Shown piece by piece: positions 26,056-33,247 of a stretch of DNA of 37,861 nucleotides. Numbering within the stretch: the first letter of the stretch is position 1; each line of letters opens with the position of its first letter. The stretch lies in the NCBI GenBank assembly GCA_947624185.1, contig CANQJG010000004.1, positions 1 to 37,861 of the forward strand, given 5' to 3'. Under the pieces are notes generated by a model. That model made no database searches and was not told where the DNA came from. It was given only the letters and a program-made list of their open reading frames with translations. Position numbers and translations under genes: made by a program. Source of the DNA: an uncultured Clostridia bacterium (lineage in GTDB: Bacteria > Bacillota > Clostridia > TANB77 > CAG-508).

Positions 26056-26125
26056 TTTTATTAATCCTCATATAATATGTTTACATGGTTTATTTAATAT
26101 GAATTTTATAAACATATTCTTTCTT

Positions 26126-27244
26126 TTATAAATTTTCTAACATTTTTTTCTTTGCTTCATTAAATTCTTCTTCAGTAATGATTCCTTGCTCCTTCATTAA
26201 TTTTAATTTTTCTATTTTTTTCTTAAATTCTTCTAAAGTATCCTTCTCATCATTTTCGTTTAATGGCTTAATCGTATCTCCTACAACTCCACCAACTGTA
26301 TTTCCTACTGTTCCTGCGACTCCTGTCATCATCCCTAAACCTATTCCCATATTTGAAAATTCACCAACACCTTCGTTTTGTGATAATTTTTCAGCAACGT
26401 CATAAGAACGTTCTTGTTGATATGTATATCCTTCTATTTTACGTTTTTCTGCTAATGCTTCGGCTTCAATTATTTTCTTTCTTTTTTCTGTTTCTTGATC
26501 AATTATTCCTACTTTTTGACGTAAATTAGCTTCTGCAACATCAGAATACTGTCTAATATGTAAATCTTTAAATTTTTCATACGCTTCGTCTCCGTCAGGT
26601 TTTGCAATTGTCGTAACCATAAAACGGTTTAGATTTAATCCATAATCTTTAAAATCTTCCATCAAATCTTCATGCAATTTTTTTGAGAGTTCACCCATTT
26701 TAGAATCGATTTCAAAAATACTGAATTCGGCACTTTGCATAGTTTCTGCTAAATATGGTTTTACCTTTGCCATTAAAAAGGCTCTAAATTTTTGAACTAA
26801 AGAATCTCTATCAAGACTAGAGCCTGTACCTACCACTTTTATAAGTAATTTTCTTGAATCAGACACGCTTAAGGTCATCTCTCCACTTGCACCAATTTTT
26901 AATGGGAAATTGTATTTAGGTTCCATATATTGCACTTGTGAATCCGTTCCCCACTTTATATTCATTTGTTCTGTTTTGTTTATAAAATATATTTCACAAT
27001 GATATGGTGTTTCACCACCTGTCGCTTTATTGAAAAATCTGCTTAAAAGTGGCATGTTTTGAGTTTCTAATGTGTATCTTCCTGGCCCAAATAAATCAAG
27101 GGCTTGACCGTTCATAAAAAATACTGCTTCTTGTGATTCGTGAACTATCAATTGTGTGCCTGTTTTAAAATCCTCTTTATCTGATTTCCATATAAGAATG
27201 GAATTATCCTCTCCGTCATATTTTATTACATCTGCTATTGCCAT
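26126..27244 (-). CDS. SPFH/band 7 protein with C-terminal SHOCT domain (YdjI-like)
   Basis: A 372-residue protein of the family often labelled virion core protein-like or YdjI. The SPFH core covers about 30-240 (ILIWKSDKEDF; LLSRFFNKATGG; AKVKPYLAETMQ), followed by a charged helix (EKRKKIIEAEALAEKRKIEG), a Gly/Val-rich linker and a SHOCT module (KLKLMKEQGIITEEEF) at 338-372. SPFH proteins form membrane-associated oligomers; SHOCT modules mediate oligomerisation or interaction. It leads the run of DUF6273 and TIR genes, with a strong AAAGGAGG site. In Bacillus the relative YdjI belongs to a membrane-stress operon, so a membrane-scaffold role for this operon is plausible. Confidence 0.85.
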   Translation of the reverse strand: MAIADVIKYDGEDNSILIWKSDKEDFKTGTQLIVHESQEAVFFMNGQALDLFGPGRYTLETQNMPLLSRFFNKATGGETPYHCEIYFINKTEQMNIKWGTDSQVQYMEPKYNFPLKIGASGEMTLSVSDSRKLLIKVVGTGSSLDRDSLVQKFRAFLMAKVKPYLAETMQSAEFSIFEIDSKMGELSKKLHEDLMEDFKDYGLNLNRFMVTTIAKPDGDEAYEKFKDLHIRQYSDVAEANLRQKVGIIDQETEKRKKIIEAEALAEKRKIEGYTYQQERSYDVAEKLSQNEGVGEFSNMGIGLGMMTGVAGTVGNTVGGVVGDTIKPLNENDEKDTLEEFKKKIEKLKLMKEQGIITEEEFNEAKKKMLENL

Positions 27245-27280
27245 ATTTTCCTCCTTTTATTTATTTTTATTACCTTGTAT

Positions 27281-27309
27281 TTTATATCAACAACCTATAA
27301 AAATCAATA
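27281..27309 (-). promoter_or_regulatory. Possible promoter of the SPFH/TIR operon
   Basis: An extended -10 (TGA then TATAAA, 27281-27286) lies about 40 bases before the SPFH gene. The -35 is weak: TATTGA at 17 bases or TTGATT at 15 bases. No other gene occupies the gap 27245-27352, which is otherwise AT-rich with imperfect dyad symmetry. Confidence 0.35.
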
Positions 27310-27352
27310 TTATTACATAATAATTTTTATTATTGTATTATTCGATTTTTTA

Positions 27353-28102
27353 TTAATTTTTTATGCCAATAATATCCTTAATAACTTCTCCTGAAATAAT
27401 TAGTCCTGCAACAGAAGGGACAAATGAAATGCTTCCTGGAACTTGATTTTTAGTTGTACCTTTCTTTTCTATTTCTGCTTGATTCATATAATCTTCATTA
27501 ACTAATTTTTCATTAATTTTTATTGGTTCTTCTTTTGAATATACAACTTTTAGCTTTAAAATATTCCTTGCGCGAAGTTCTTTTCTCATAACTTTTGCAA
27601 GTGGACATACAGTTGTTTTATATATGTCAGTCACTTCAAATTTAGTAGGATCTAATTTGTTGCCTGTTCCCATACATGAAATGATTGGTATCTTTAAGTT
27701 ATCTGCTCTTACAACTAATTCAATTTTTGCCGTAACTGTGTCCACACAATCAACAATATAATCCACAGTTTTATCTATTATTTCTTTGCTCTGTGGCATA
27801 AAAAATTCTTGATGAATTTCCACATTTGCATTTGGATTAATTTCTAATATTCTTTCCTTTGCCACTTCAACTTTTGGTTTTCCAATTGTTTTATGAGTGG
27901 CTAGAATCTGCCTATTTAGATTTGTTAAGCATATTTCATCATTATCAACTAATATGAAATTTTTAATTCCCGCTCTTGCCAATCCTTCTACTACATAAGA
28001 ACCAACACCTCCAATACCAAAAACGGCAATTTTTGACCTATGCAATTTTTCTAAATTATCTTTTCCTATTAATAACTCTGTTCTTGAAAATTGATTTAAC
28101 AT
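27353..28102 (-). CDS. tcdA: tRNA threonylcarbamoyladenosine dehydratase
   Basis: A 249-residue E1-like (ThiF/MoeB fold) enzyme that cyclises t6A at position 37 of ANN-reading tRNAs. The ATP-binding GIGGVGSYVVEGLARAG is at residues 30-46, followed by DNDEICLTNLNRQ and DCVDTVTAK. The C-terminal VPGSISFVPSVAGLIISGEVIKD is typical of TcdA. Length matches. Its ATG has no adjacent ribosome site; a strong AGGAGG lies about 33 bases upstream, before a three-codon reading frame and a small hairpin, an unusual leader. Confidence 0.92.
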   Translation of the reverse strand: MLNQFSRTELLIGKDNLEKLHRSKIAVFGIGGVGSYVVEGLARAGIKNFILVDNDEICLTNLNRQILATHKTIGKPKVEVAKERILEINPNANVEIHQEFFMPQSKEIIDKTVDYIVDCVDTVTAKIELVVRADNLKIPIISCMGTGNKLDPTKFEVTDIYKTTVCPLAKVMRKELRARNILKLKVVYSKEEPIKINEKLVNEDYMNQAEIEKKGTTKNQVPGSISFVPSVAGLIISGEVIKDIIGIKN

Positions 28103-28114
28103 TTTTATTTTAGC

Positions 28115-28141
28115 TAGATTTTTAATCTAACATTACCTCCT
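28115..28141 (-). promoter_or_regulatory. Leader of tcdA: displaced ribosome site, mini-ORF and hairpin
   Basis: AGGAGG (28136-28141) is followed by ATG TTA GAT TAA (28133-28122) and by a 6-base-pair stem, TAGATT with AATCTA, around three bases (28115-28129). The real tcdA ATG is at 28100-28102. Initiation could occur by re-initiation after the mini-ORF or by the hairpin bringing the ribosome site close. Confidence 0.4.
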
Positions 28142-28164
28142 ATATTTATATATTAATATAATTT

Positions 28165-28215
28165 TATAAAAAAGAAAAGACTGCTGGCAAAATTTAATAC
28201 TTTGTCAACAATCTT
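28165..28215 (-). terminator. Intrinsic terminator of the DUF5684 gene
   Basis: On the minus strand a stem of about 15 pairs with one mismatch and some G-U pairs (arms 28201-28215 and 28177-28192) surrounds an AT-rich loop and is followed by a long T run (28165-28178). It lies just after the DUF5684 stop codon. Confidence 0.85.
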
Positions 28216-28237
28216 CATGTATTTTTATTACATATTT

Positions 28238-29062
28238 TTATTGTTGTGTTTCTGTTGGTGGATTTTGATTATTTGAATCAGTTGGGTTTATTGGTTCGGT
28301 TGGTTGTATTGGTTGATATTCCTGATTTGGATTTAATGGCTCGGTTGGTTGTGTTGGTTGATATCCTTGGTTTGGATTTAATGATCCGTTTTGTTGCATT
28401 GGTTGATATCCTTGGTTTGGATTTAATGATCCGTTTTGTTGCATTGGTTGATATCCTTGATTTTGGTTTAATGATCCGTTTTGTTGCATTGGTTGGTATC
28501 CTTGGTTTGGATTTAATGATCCATTTTGTTGCATTGGTTGATATCCTTGGTTTGGATTTAATGATTCGTTTTGTTGCATTGGCTGATATCCTTGATTTGC
28601 TTGATTATATTTAACTCCCACATATTGAACATTTTTTGATAATCCTAATATTAAATATCCAATGACTGGGAACAAAATAAGTAATATAGAAAATGCTGTG
28701 TCTTTTCCATAAGCTTTTGCCAAATTAATTGATAAATAAATATTAAGACCAAATATAGCTATAGCTCCAACTACAGGTATTCCTGCTGCTAGATAAATTA
28801 ACAAAAACCATGGAGAAATTCCTGCTAATTGAAATAAAACTACCATATTATAAACAGGTATTATAGATTTCCAACCTTCTTCTCCAGCTTTAGCAAACAT
28901 TTTCCACATTGCAACTATTTGTAGAACGCATATTGTAATTGCAAATACTATTATTATACCCAAAAAACCTGCTATTGCTCCCCAAATACCTGCTGCTGCA
29001 GCATCTGCACTACTAGCAGAACCATAATAATCATAATAGTCATAATAATCTAAATAACTCAT
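28238..29062 (-). CDS. DUF5684 membrane protein with Gln/Pro/Asn-rich repeats
   Basis: A 274-residue protein. A Tyr/Asp-rich start is followed by hydrophobic segments at about 27-52, 70-90, 95-115 and 122-142, matching DUF5684 (WKMFAKAGEEGWKSIIPVYN, a stretch also seen near signal peptidase-like proteins). From residue 155 it has seven copies of a 15-residue unit resembling NPNQGYQPMQQNGSL, then a Pro/Thr tail. The tail probably lies in the cytoplasm or at the surface as a flexible linker. GGAGGT precedes the ATG. It is a single-gene unit with its own terminator. Function unknown. Confidence 0.85.
   Translation of the reverse strand: MSYLDYYDYYDYYGSASSADAAAAGIWGAIAGFLGIIIVFAITICVLQIVAMWKMFAKAGEEGWKSIIPVYNMVVLFQLAGISPWFLLIYLAAGIPVVGAIAIFGLNIYLSINLAKAYGKDTAFSILLILFPVIGYLILGLSKNVQYVGVKYNQANQGYQPMQQNESLNPNQGYQPMQQNGSLNPNQGYQPMQQNGSLNQNQGYQPMQQNGSLNPNQGYQPMQQNGSLNPNQGYQPTQPTEPLNPNQEYQPIQPTEPINPTDSNNQNPPTETQQ
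28285..28597 (-). repeat. Seven tandem 45-base in-frame repeats in the DUF5684 gene
   Basis: Each 45-base unit encodes a 15-residue motif around QGYQPMQQNGSL. The central copies are nearly identical at DNA level and the outermost ones have drifted (QPTQPTEPL, QPIQPTEPI). Near identity of the inner units points to recent expansion by slippage or unequal recombination. Confidence 0.9.
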
Positions 29063-29095
29063 AAGAAAATTACCTCCCTTTATTTTTCTATATGC

Positions 29096-29124
29096 ATTTT
29101 CTCATTATAAGAGCAAAATGTCAA
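29096..29124 (-). promoter_or_regulatory. Possible promoter of the DUF5684 gene
   Basis: A consensus -35 TTGACA (29119-29124) is 17 bases from GAAAAT (29096-29101). A better -10, TATAAT, exists nearby but is too close to that -35. The position, about 35-60 bases before the ATG, is suitable. Confidence 0.35.
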
Positions 29125-29191
29125 TAAAATATTGAAAATTATTTTGTAATTTTGTAATTTTATTTAGAAATTTGTATTTTCTTCTACCATA

Positions 29192-29410
29192 TCACTTAGT
29201 TGGATATTCTCTTTCCATAAAGTCTACGAGTTTATCTACAATTTTATCTCCCCAATTATAATCATTTACTTTTTCACTTATATATTTTCCAAAATCTCAA
29301 TATAAAGAAATTAGTTCTTCATTTACCTTTTTATAAGCATTATTTCTTCTAGTTTCAATCATCTTTATGATTTCATTAAAATCAAGTTCTAAATTATCAT
29401 TCAATATCAT
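29192..29410 (-). pseudogene. Fragment of a DUF1016 (YhcG-like) PDDEXK nuclease N-terminal domain
   Basis: From an ATG at 29410 with GAAGGA before it, the reading gives a DUF1016 N-terminal segment (NNAYKKVNEELISLY, then DFGKYISEKV and NWGDKIVDKLVDF), interrupted by TGA at 29297-29299 exactly where the family has Trp (LYWEIGKYIS). A second TGA follows after EYPTK at 29192. The rest of the protein, including the nuclease domain, is missing. Since TGA is a normal stop elsewhere here, this is a decayed remnant. It lies next to rhuM, so the area was probably a defence or mobile locus. Confidence 0.75.
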
Positions 29411-29454
29411 AATCCTTCTTTTTAATTAATTTTCATTTGGGGCAGTTGTAAAAT

Positions 29455-29525
29455 TTTCCTTATCTCTCTCAATTTGCTTTTGATACCTTTTCTCCTCTGA
29501 GTGAATAATTTATCGACACACAACA
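29455..29525 (-). pseudogene. Decayed 3'-end fragment of a queH copy
   Basis: About 45 bases (29459-29503) match the end of the intact queH gene (31278-31325) with only a few differences, encoding the RYQKQIE tail; before this, a frame-broken stretch resembles the CGCIFSEEE segment. No intact upstream part exists. The full 532-base gap 29063-29594 thus contains this scrap, the DUF1016 remnant and a promoter, but no intact gene. Confidence 0.65.
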
Positions 29526-29594
29526 TTTTCCTTCAACTTATTGATTTTTCTAATAATATTTAAACTTTTTATATATTAATAATTGACTACTTTT

Positions 29595-30623
29595 TTAATT
29601 TTCACTATTTTTTATGTCTTTTGATTTTATTAAAAGTTCATCAAAATCTGAAATATATTTTTTGTCTTGCACAACTCTATATTTCTTATATTCATCTAAT
29701 GCTAACTTATCTGCTATTTCTCTTTTTATTTTACCATTATCTTTTAAAATATTGTACTCGTTTATTTTTAAAAATACTTCTAATTTTTCTTTCCATTCTT
29801 TCATTGAAATGATTTTGCCTAATTTCACTTGTCTTTCTGCATAATCAAGATACATTGAAACTAAATTATTTAATTCCTCTATTTCTTCTTTATTTAAATA
29901 ATTTTTTGCAATAGTTACATCTGTTTCAAGTATTTTTCCATTTGGTGCATTTTTCCATGTTTTAAGTCCCATATTTTTCTTATTGCTATCAACTCTATTA
30001 TAAATTATTTCAGGAGCTGTCATTCCAGTAATTGCAAAATGTAATTTATTTTGAATATTTTTATAAAATTCTTCTGTTAATTCACTATTTTTATCATAAT
30101 CATAACTACATTCTTTAAAAATATCAGTAATCTTTTGATAAAATCTTCTCTCACTTGCTCTAATTTCTTTTATCTTTACAAGTAATTCATCAAAATAATC
30201 TTTTCCAAATTTTGGTCCGTTTTTTAGTAGTTCACTATTTAATACAAAACCTTTTTTTATGTATTCTTTTAAAGTTTTAGTTGCCCATATTCTAAAATCT
30301 GTGGCTTCTTTTGAGTTAACTCTATAGCCAACTGCTATAATTGCATCTAAGCTATAAAATGTGACTTGTCTTGAAACCTTTCTATTTCCTTCGTTTTGAA
30401 CTACTCTAATTTTTTGAGTAGTTCGATTTTCTTCTAATTCTCCAGTTTTAAATATATTTTGCAAATGATAAGTAATGTTATTTTCTGCAACATTAAATAG
30501 TTCTCCCATAGATTTTTGTGTTAACCAAAAATCTTCATCATTATATAAAACTTCTACTAATATGTTTTCATTGTTTTGACTTTGATATATGATTAAGTCT
30601 TTTAAATTTTCTACATTGTTCAA
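29595..30623 (-). CDS. RhuM family protein
   Basis: A 342-residue protein of the RhuM (virulence RhuM/Fic-associated) family, recognised from VLYNDEDFWLTQKSMGELFNV, then ITYHLQNIFKTGEL, AIIAVGYRVNSKEATDFRIWATKTLKEYI split over residues about 94-122, and ITGMTAPEIIYNRVD. Members are frequent beside restriction-modification systems and DUF1016 nucleases. The biochemical role is not settled; the N-terminal part looks DNA-binding. Initiation is TTG (30621-30623), supported by AAGGAGG with an 8-base spacer; no in-frame ATG has such a site. It is probably an accessory gene acquired by transfer. Confidence 0.85.
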   Translation of the reverse strand: MNNVENLKDLIIYQSQNNENILVEVLYNDEDFWLTQKSMGELFNVAENNITYHLQNIFKTGELEENRTTQKIRVVQNEGNRKVSRQVTFYSLDAIIAVGYRVNSKEATDFRIWATKTLKEYIKKGFVLNSELLKNGPKFGKDYFDELLVKIKEIRASERRFYQKITDIFKECSYDYDKNSELTEEFYKNIQNKLHFAITGMTAPEIIYNRVDSNKKNMGLKTWKNAPNGKILETDVTIAKNYLNKEEIEELNNLVSMYLDYAERQVKLGKIISMKEWKEKLEVFLKINEYNILKDNGKIKREIADKLALDEYKKYRVVQDKKYISDFDELLIKSKDIKNSEN

Positions 30624-30692
30624 TAAACATTCCTCCTTTCAAACTTGAATTAGACTATAATTTATTTTCTTTCAAACCAATGCATATTTAAA

Positions 30693-31274
30693 TTACTCAA
30701 TATCTCTCTGTTCTTGTTTTAATTCTTTTTCTTTTAATTTCATGCTTTCTTTTATAATATCTAATTTTTCAAATACCTGTTTTATATATTTAGGATTATA
30801 TGCACTAGCATCATAATATTGAATAAGTAATAATTTTTTCATAATCTCAATATTATTCATATTAACATCTTGTATCTCTATAGTCTTTGCGTGATTTTCA
30901 ATCAAAAAGCAAATATTTCTTACTTCGCCTTCTGTATATCCTAATCTTTCTAAAATATTTTTTGCAATTTGCGCTCCTTTTTCTGGATGCTTTCTAAAGT
31001 GTCTTACATTTTCATCATCTTGATAAGAGTGTGGTTTGCCTATATCGTGTAACAATAAAGCTAACCTTATTTCTACATCTGGTTTTGAATTTTTTAATGC
31101 TACTAATGTATGTTTCCATATATCATATAAATGCCAAGGGTTTCTTTGTTCAAAACCATATTCATCTTCTAATTCAGGTATCATCTGAAAAATTTGCTTT
31201 TTATTCTCTTGCAAACTTCTTACCATTTCTTCACCATTTAGACTAAGAATGTCTTCTATATTTTTCCTATTCAT
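30693..31274 (-). CDS. HD-domain phosphohydrolase
   Basis: A 193-residue protein with an HD metal-binding domain: His of WHLYDIWKHT, the HD pair in LLLHDIGKPHS, His of FRKHPEKGA and His of LIENHAKT. This arrangement matches the small HD proteins related to the C-terminal domain of tRNA nucleotidyltransferases. Likely a nucleotide or phosphate-ester hydrolase; the substrate is unknown. Its ATG overlaps the queH stop by one base (TAATG), so the two are translationally coupled, which suggests a link with tRNA or nucleotide metabolism. Confidence 0.82.
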   Translation of the reverse strand: MNRKNIEDILSLNGEEMVRSLQENKKQIFQMIPELEDEYGFEQRNPWHLYDIWKHTLVALKNSKPDVEIRLALLLHDIGKPHSYQDDENVRHFRKHPEKGAQIAKNILERLGYTEGEVRNICFLIENHAKTIEIQDVNMNNIEIMKKLLLIQYYDASAYNPKYIKQVFEKLDIIKESMKLKEKELKQEQRDIE

Positions 31275-31831
31275 TAGATACCTTCCTTATCTTTCTCAAT
31301 TTGCTTTTGATACCTTTCCTCTTCTGAAAATATACATCCACAATATTTTTGCATATAAAGTCCAAGTTCTCTTGCCTTATTTTGTCCTTCTCTAAAACCT
31401 TCTCTAAAATCTCTATATACAAATTCAATACTATATTCTTTGCTAAGTTCTTCCATATATTTTTTTATAAATTCATGATTTTGATAAATACTGTATAACA
31501 AAGTTGTTGAAACTGCATCGTATACATTTTCCTTGGCATATTCAAATGTTTTTCTTAATCTCACTGGATAACAGTAGTTGGTACATCTTGCTTTTAAATC
31601 TTTTACAGCTTCTTTGCAAAATTCATCTAAACCATAATTTTCTTCGAATATTGCATTCACATTAATTATTTTAGCATATTCTTTTAAGCACTCTCTTCTT
31701 GCCTTATATTCTGTGTATGAATGTATATTAGGATTGTACCAATAGAGTGTAGGTTCAATTCCTTCTTCTCTCAATTTATCTATGCAATATATACTGCATG
31801 GTGCACAGCATGTATGTAAAAGTAATTTCAT
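31274..31831 (-). CDS. queH: Epoxyqueuosine reductase QueH
   Basis: A 185-residue QueH (formerly DUF208) enzyme carrying out the last step of queuosine synthesis in tRNA. The N-terminal LLLHTCCAPCS holds the first cysteine pair and CGCIFSEE near residue 165 the second; these and nearby cysteines bind the metal and iron-sulfur centres described for the family. YNPNIHSYTEY and LLYSIYQNHE are further conserved blocks. Length is normal. It begins 3 bases after the upstream membrane-protein gene and overlaps the HD gene. Confidence 0.93.
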   Translation of the reverse strand: MKLLLHTCCAPCSIYCIDKLREEGIEPTLYWYNPNIHSYTEYKARRECLKEYAKIINVNAIFEENYGLDEFCKEAVKDLKARCTNYCYPVRLRKTFEYAKENVYDAVSTTLLYSIYQNHEFIKKYMEELSKEYSIEFVYRDFREGFREGQNKARELGLYMQKYCGCIFSEEERYQKQIEKDKEGI

Positions 31832-31834
31832 TTT

Positions 31835-33196
31835 TTATTCCTTCTTTTTTTCTAATATTTGGTTTGCTAATATTAATAAACTTATTATTGATATAACTAA
31901 TATTCTATATGTAAAAAATGAGTGGATATATGAATGTTGTTTTATTACTAAATACCATATAATTGGTAAAAAGAATATTATTGCGTATGGTATACATTTT
32001 TTTAAGTTTTCTTTTATATCTATTTTTTCTTTATTTTTTACTATTATAATTGTTCTAACCAATATATTTAATATGCATATTGCTATAATCAAATATATAA
32101 CTGTATTTGACAAGCATAATATATTTCTTAGTATAACAACAGATGCTGTATATGGTAATTTTCCTGCATGCCCACCATTTGCTCTATATAGTATTTGCTC
32201 TATGGCATTTGATATGATTTGTCTCTTAAATATTAATTCTAATAATACCCATTTTAATATCCATGTTATCCCATATCCTAAGCACCAAACAATTCCAATT
32301 TTTAAAATATCTATTAAATACTTTTTTATGCTAATATTTTCTTCTTTTTGAGCCAATAGAAAATACAATATTAATGGAATTGCAAGCGTTACTAAAGGTG
32401 CTGTTAATAAATCTATAAAACTAGTTATTGATCCTATTATGAAGAAAAATATTCCTATGTTTTTTATTTTCTTATATTTTATTAATAAACTTATTGAACT
32501 TATCATTGCTATCAAGTATACCAATATTTCGTTTATTGCTTGACTCACTATAAAGATGTTTATTGAAAGTAATGCAATTCCAAACATTATACTTGATATT
32601 AAGTCTATTTTTTTATAAATTAAATATAACAATGCACATACACAAATTAATGTTATTATTGCTAAAATTATTCTAATTCCACTATAATTAGTTATTAATA
32701 GTAAAGGTCTCAAAAGCACTAGATATCCATGCCAGTATCTTCCATATTCATAAGAGTCTTCGATATTATCGTCATGCATCAAGCCATATAATTCTTTAGT
32801 TTGATATAAATCCCCAGTATTTGGATTTATATACTTTTTATTTGCTCCTAAATTATATTGACCATCTGAATAAACTTTTTTTGTTTGTCCTGGAATATAA
32901 TTTTTCCTTGCTAGCATAAAGCTTGCAGGATTTTTACTATCTATTGAATAAGCAGTATTTATCATAAGTGCATCAGTAAATGTAAATATGTTTTCTTCTT
33001 TATATTTCAAGTCTATTGTTACCTTTTCATCATCTTTATATAGCGTTTCTGAACTTTCTTTAACATGATTTTTCATCCATGAAGAAGGTATTAAACTTAC
33101 TATTAACATTGAAATTATGTATATACCTATTAATATAAAAGTTATGCAGACATATTTAAATAAAATTTTTAATATGTTTTTTACTTTACTATTCAT
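31835..33196 (-). CDS. Polytopic membrane protein, GT-C glycosyltransferase-like
   Basis: A 453-residue integral membrane protein. One N-terminal helix (about 12-35) is followed by a long outer loop (about 40-160) and then nine or more hydrophobic helices. The loop has conserved-looking RYWHGYLVLLRP, and near the C-terminus WYLVIKQHSYIHSFFTYR resembles the last loop of GT-C transferases and of wall-polysaccharide membrane proteins. No family name is certain. It follows another GT-C-like gene (DUF6020) by 51 bases, suggesting a surface glycan function. AGGAAA precedes the ATG. Confidence 0.65.
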   Translation of the reverse strand: MNSKVKNILKILFKYVCITFILIGIYIISMLIVSLIPSSWMKNHVKESSETLYKDDEKVTIDLKYKEENIFTFTDALMINTAYSIDSKNPASFMLARKNYIPGQTKKVYSDGQYNLGANKKYINPNTGDLYQTKELYGLMHDDNIEDSYEYGRYWHGYLVLLRPLLLITNYSGIRIILAIITLICVCALLYLIYKKIDLISSIMFGIALLSINIFIVSQAINEILVYLIAMISSISLLIKYKKIKNIGIFFFIIGSITSFIDLLTAPLVTLAIPLILYFLLAQKEENISIKKYLIDILKIGIVWCLGYGITWILKWVLLELIFKRQIISNAIEQILYRANGGHAGKLPYTASVVILRNILCLSNTVIYLIIAICILNILVRTIIIVKNKEKIDIKENLKKCIPYAIIFFLPIIWYLVIKQHSYIHSFFTYRILVISIISLLILANQILEKKKE

Positions 33197-33247
33197 TTTG
33201 GTTTCCTAACATAATATAATTATGCTGCTTTTCCTTTCTTTGCAATC

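Noticed and set aside
27245-27352. AT-rich dyad between tcdA and the SPFH gene as a terminator
   Set aside because: Pairing is imperfect and almost purely A-T, with no clear T run after it; chance symmetry is likely in such DNA.
28285-28597. CRISPR-like array, because units are regular and near-identical
   Set aside because: Units are 45 bases with no unique spacers and are in frame within a membrane-protein gene.
29297-29299. UGA read as Trp (genetic code 4)
   Set aside because: The DUF6273 gene ends with TGA at the expected C-terminus, Trp is otherwise TGG, and the DUF1016 frame is truncated anyway.
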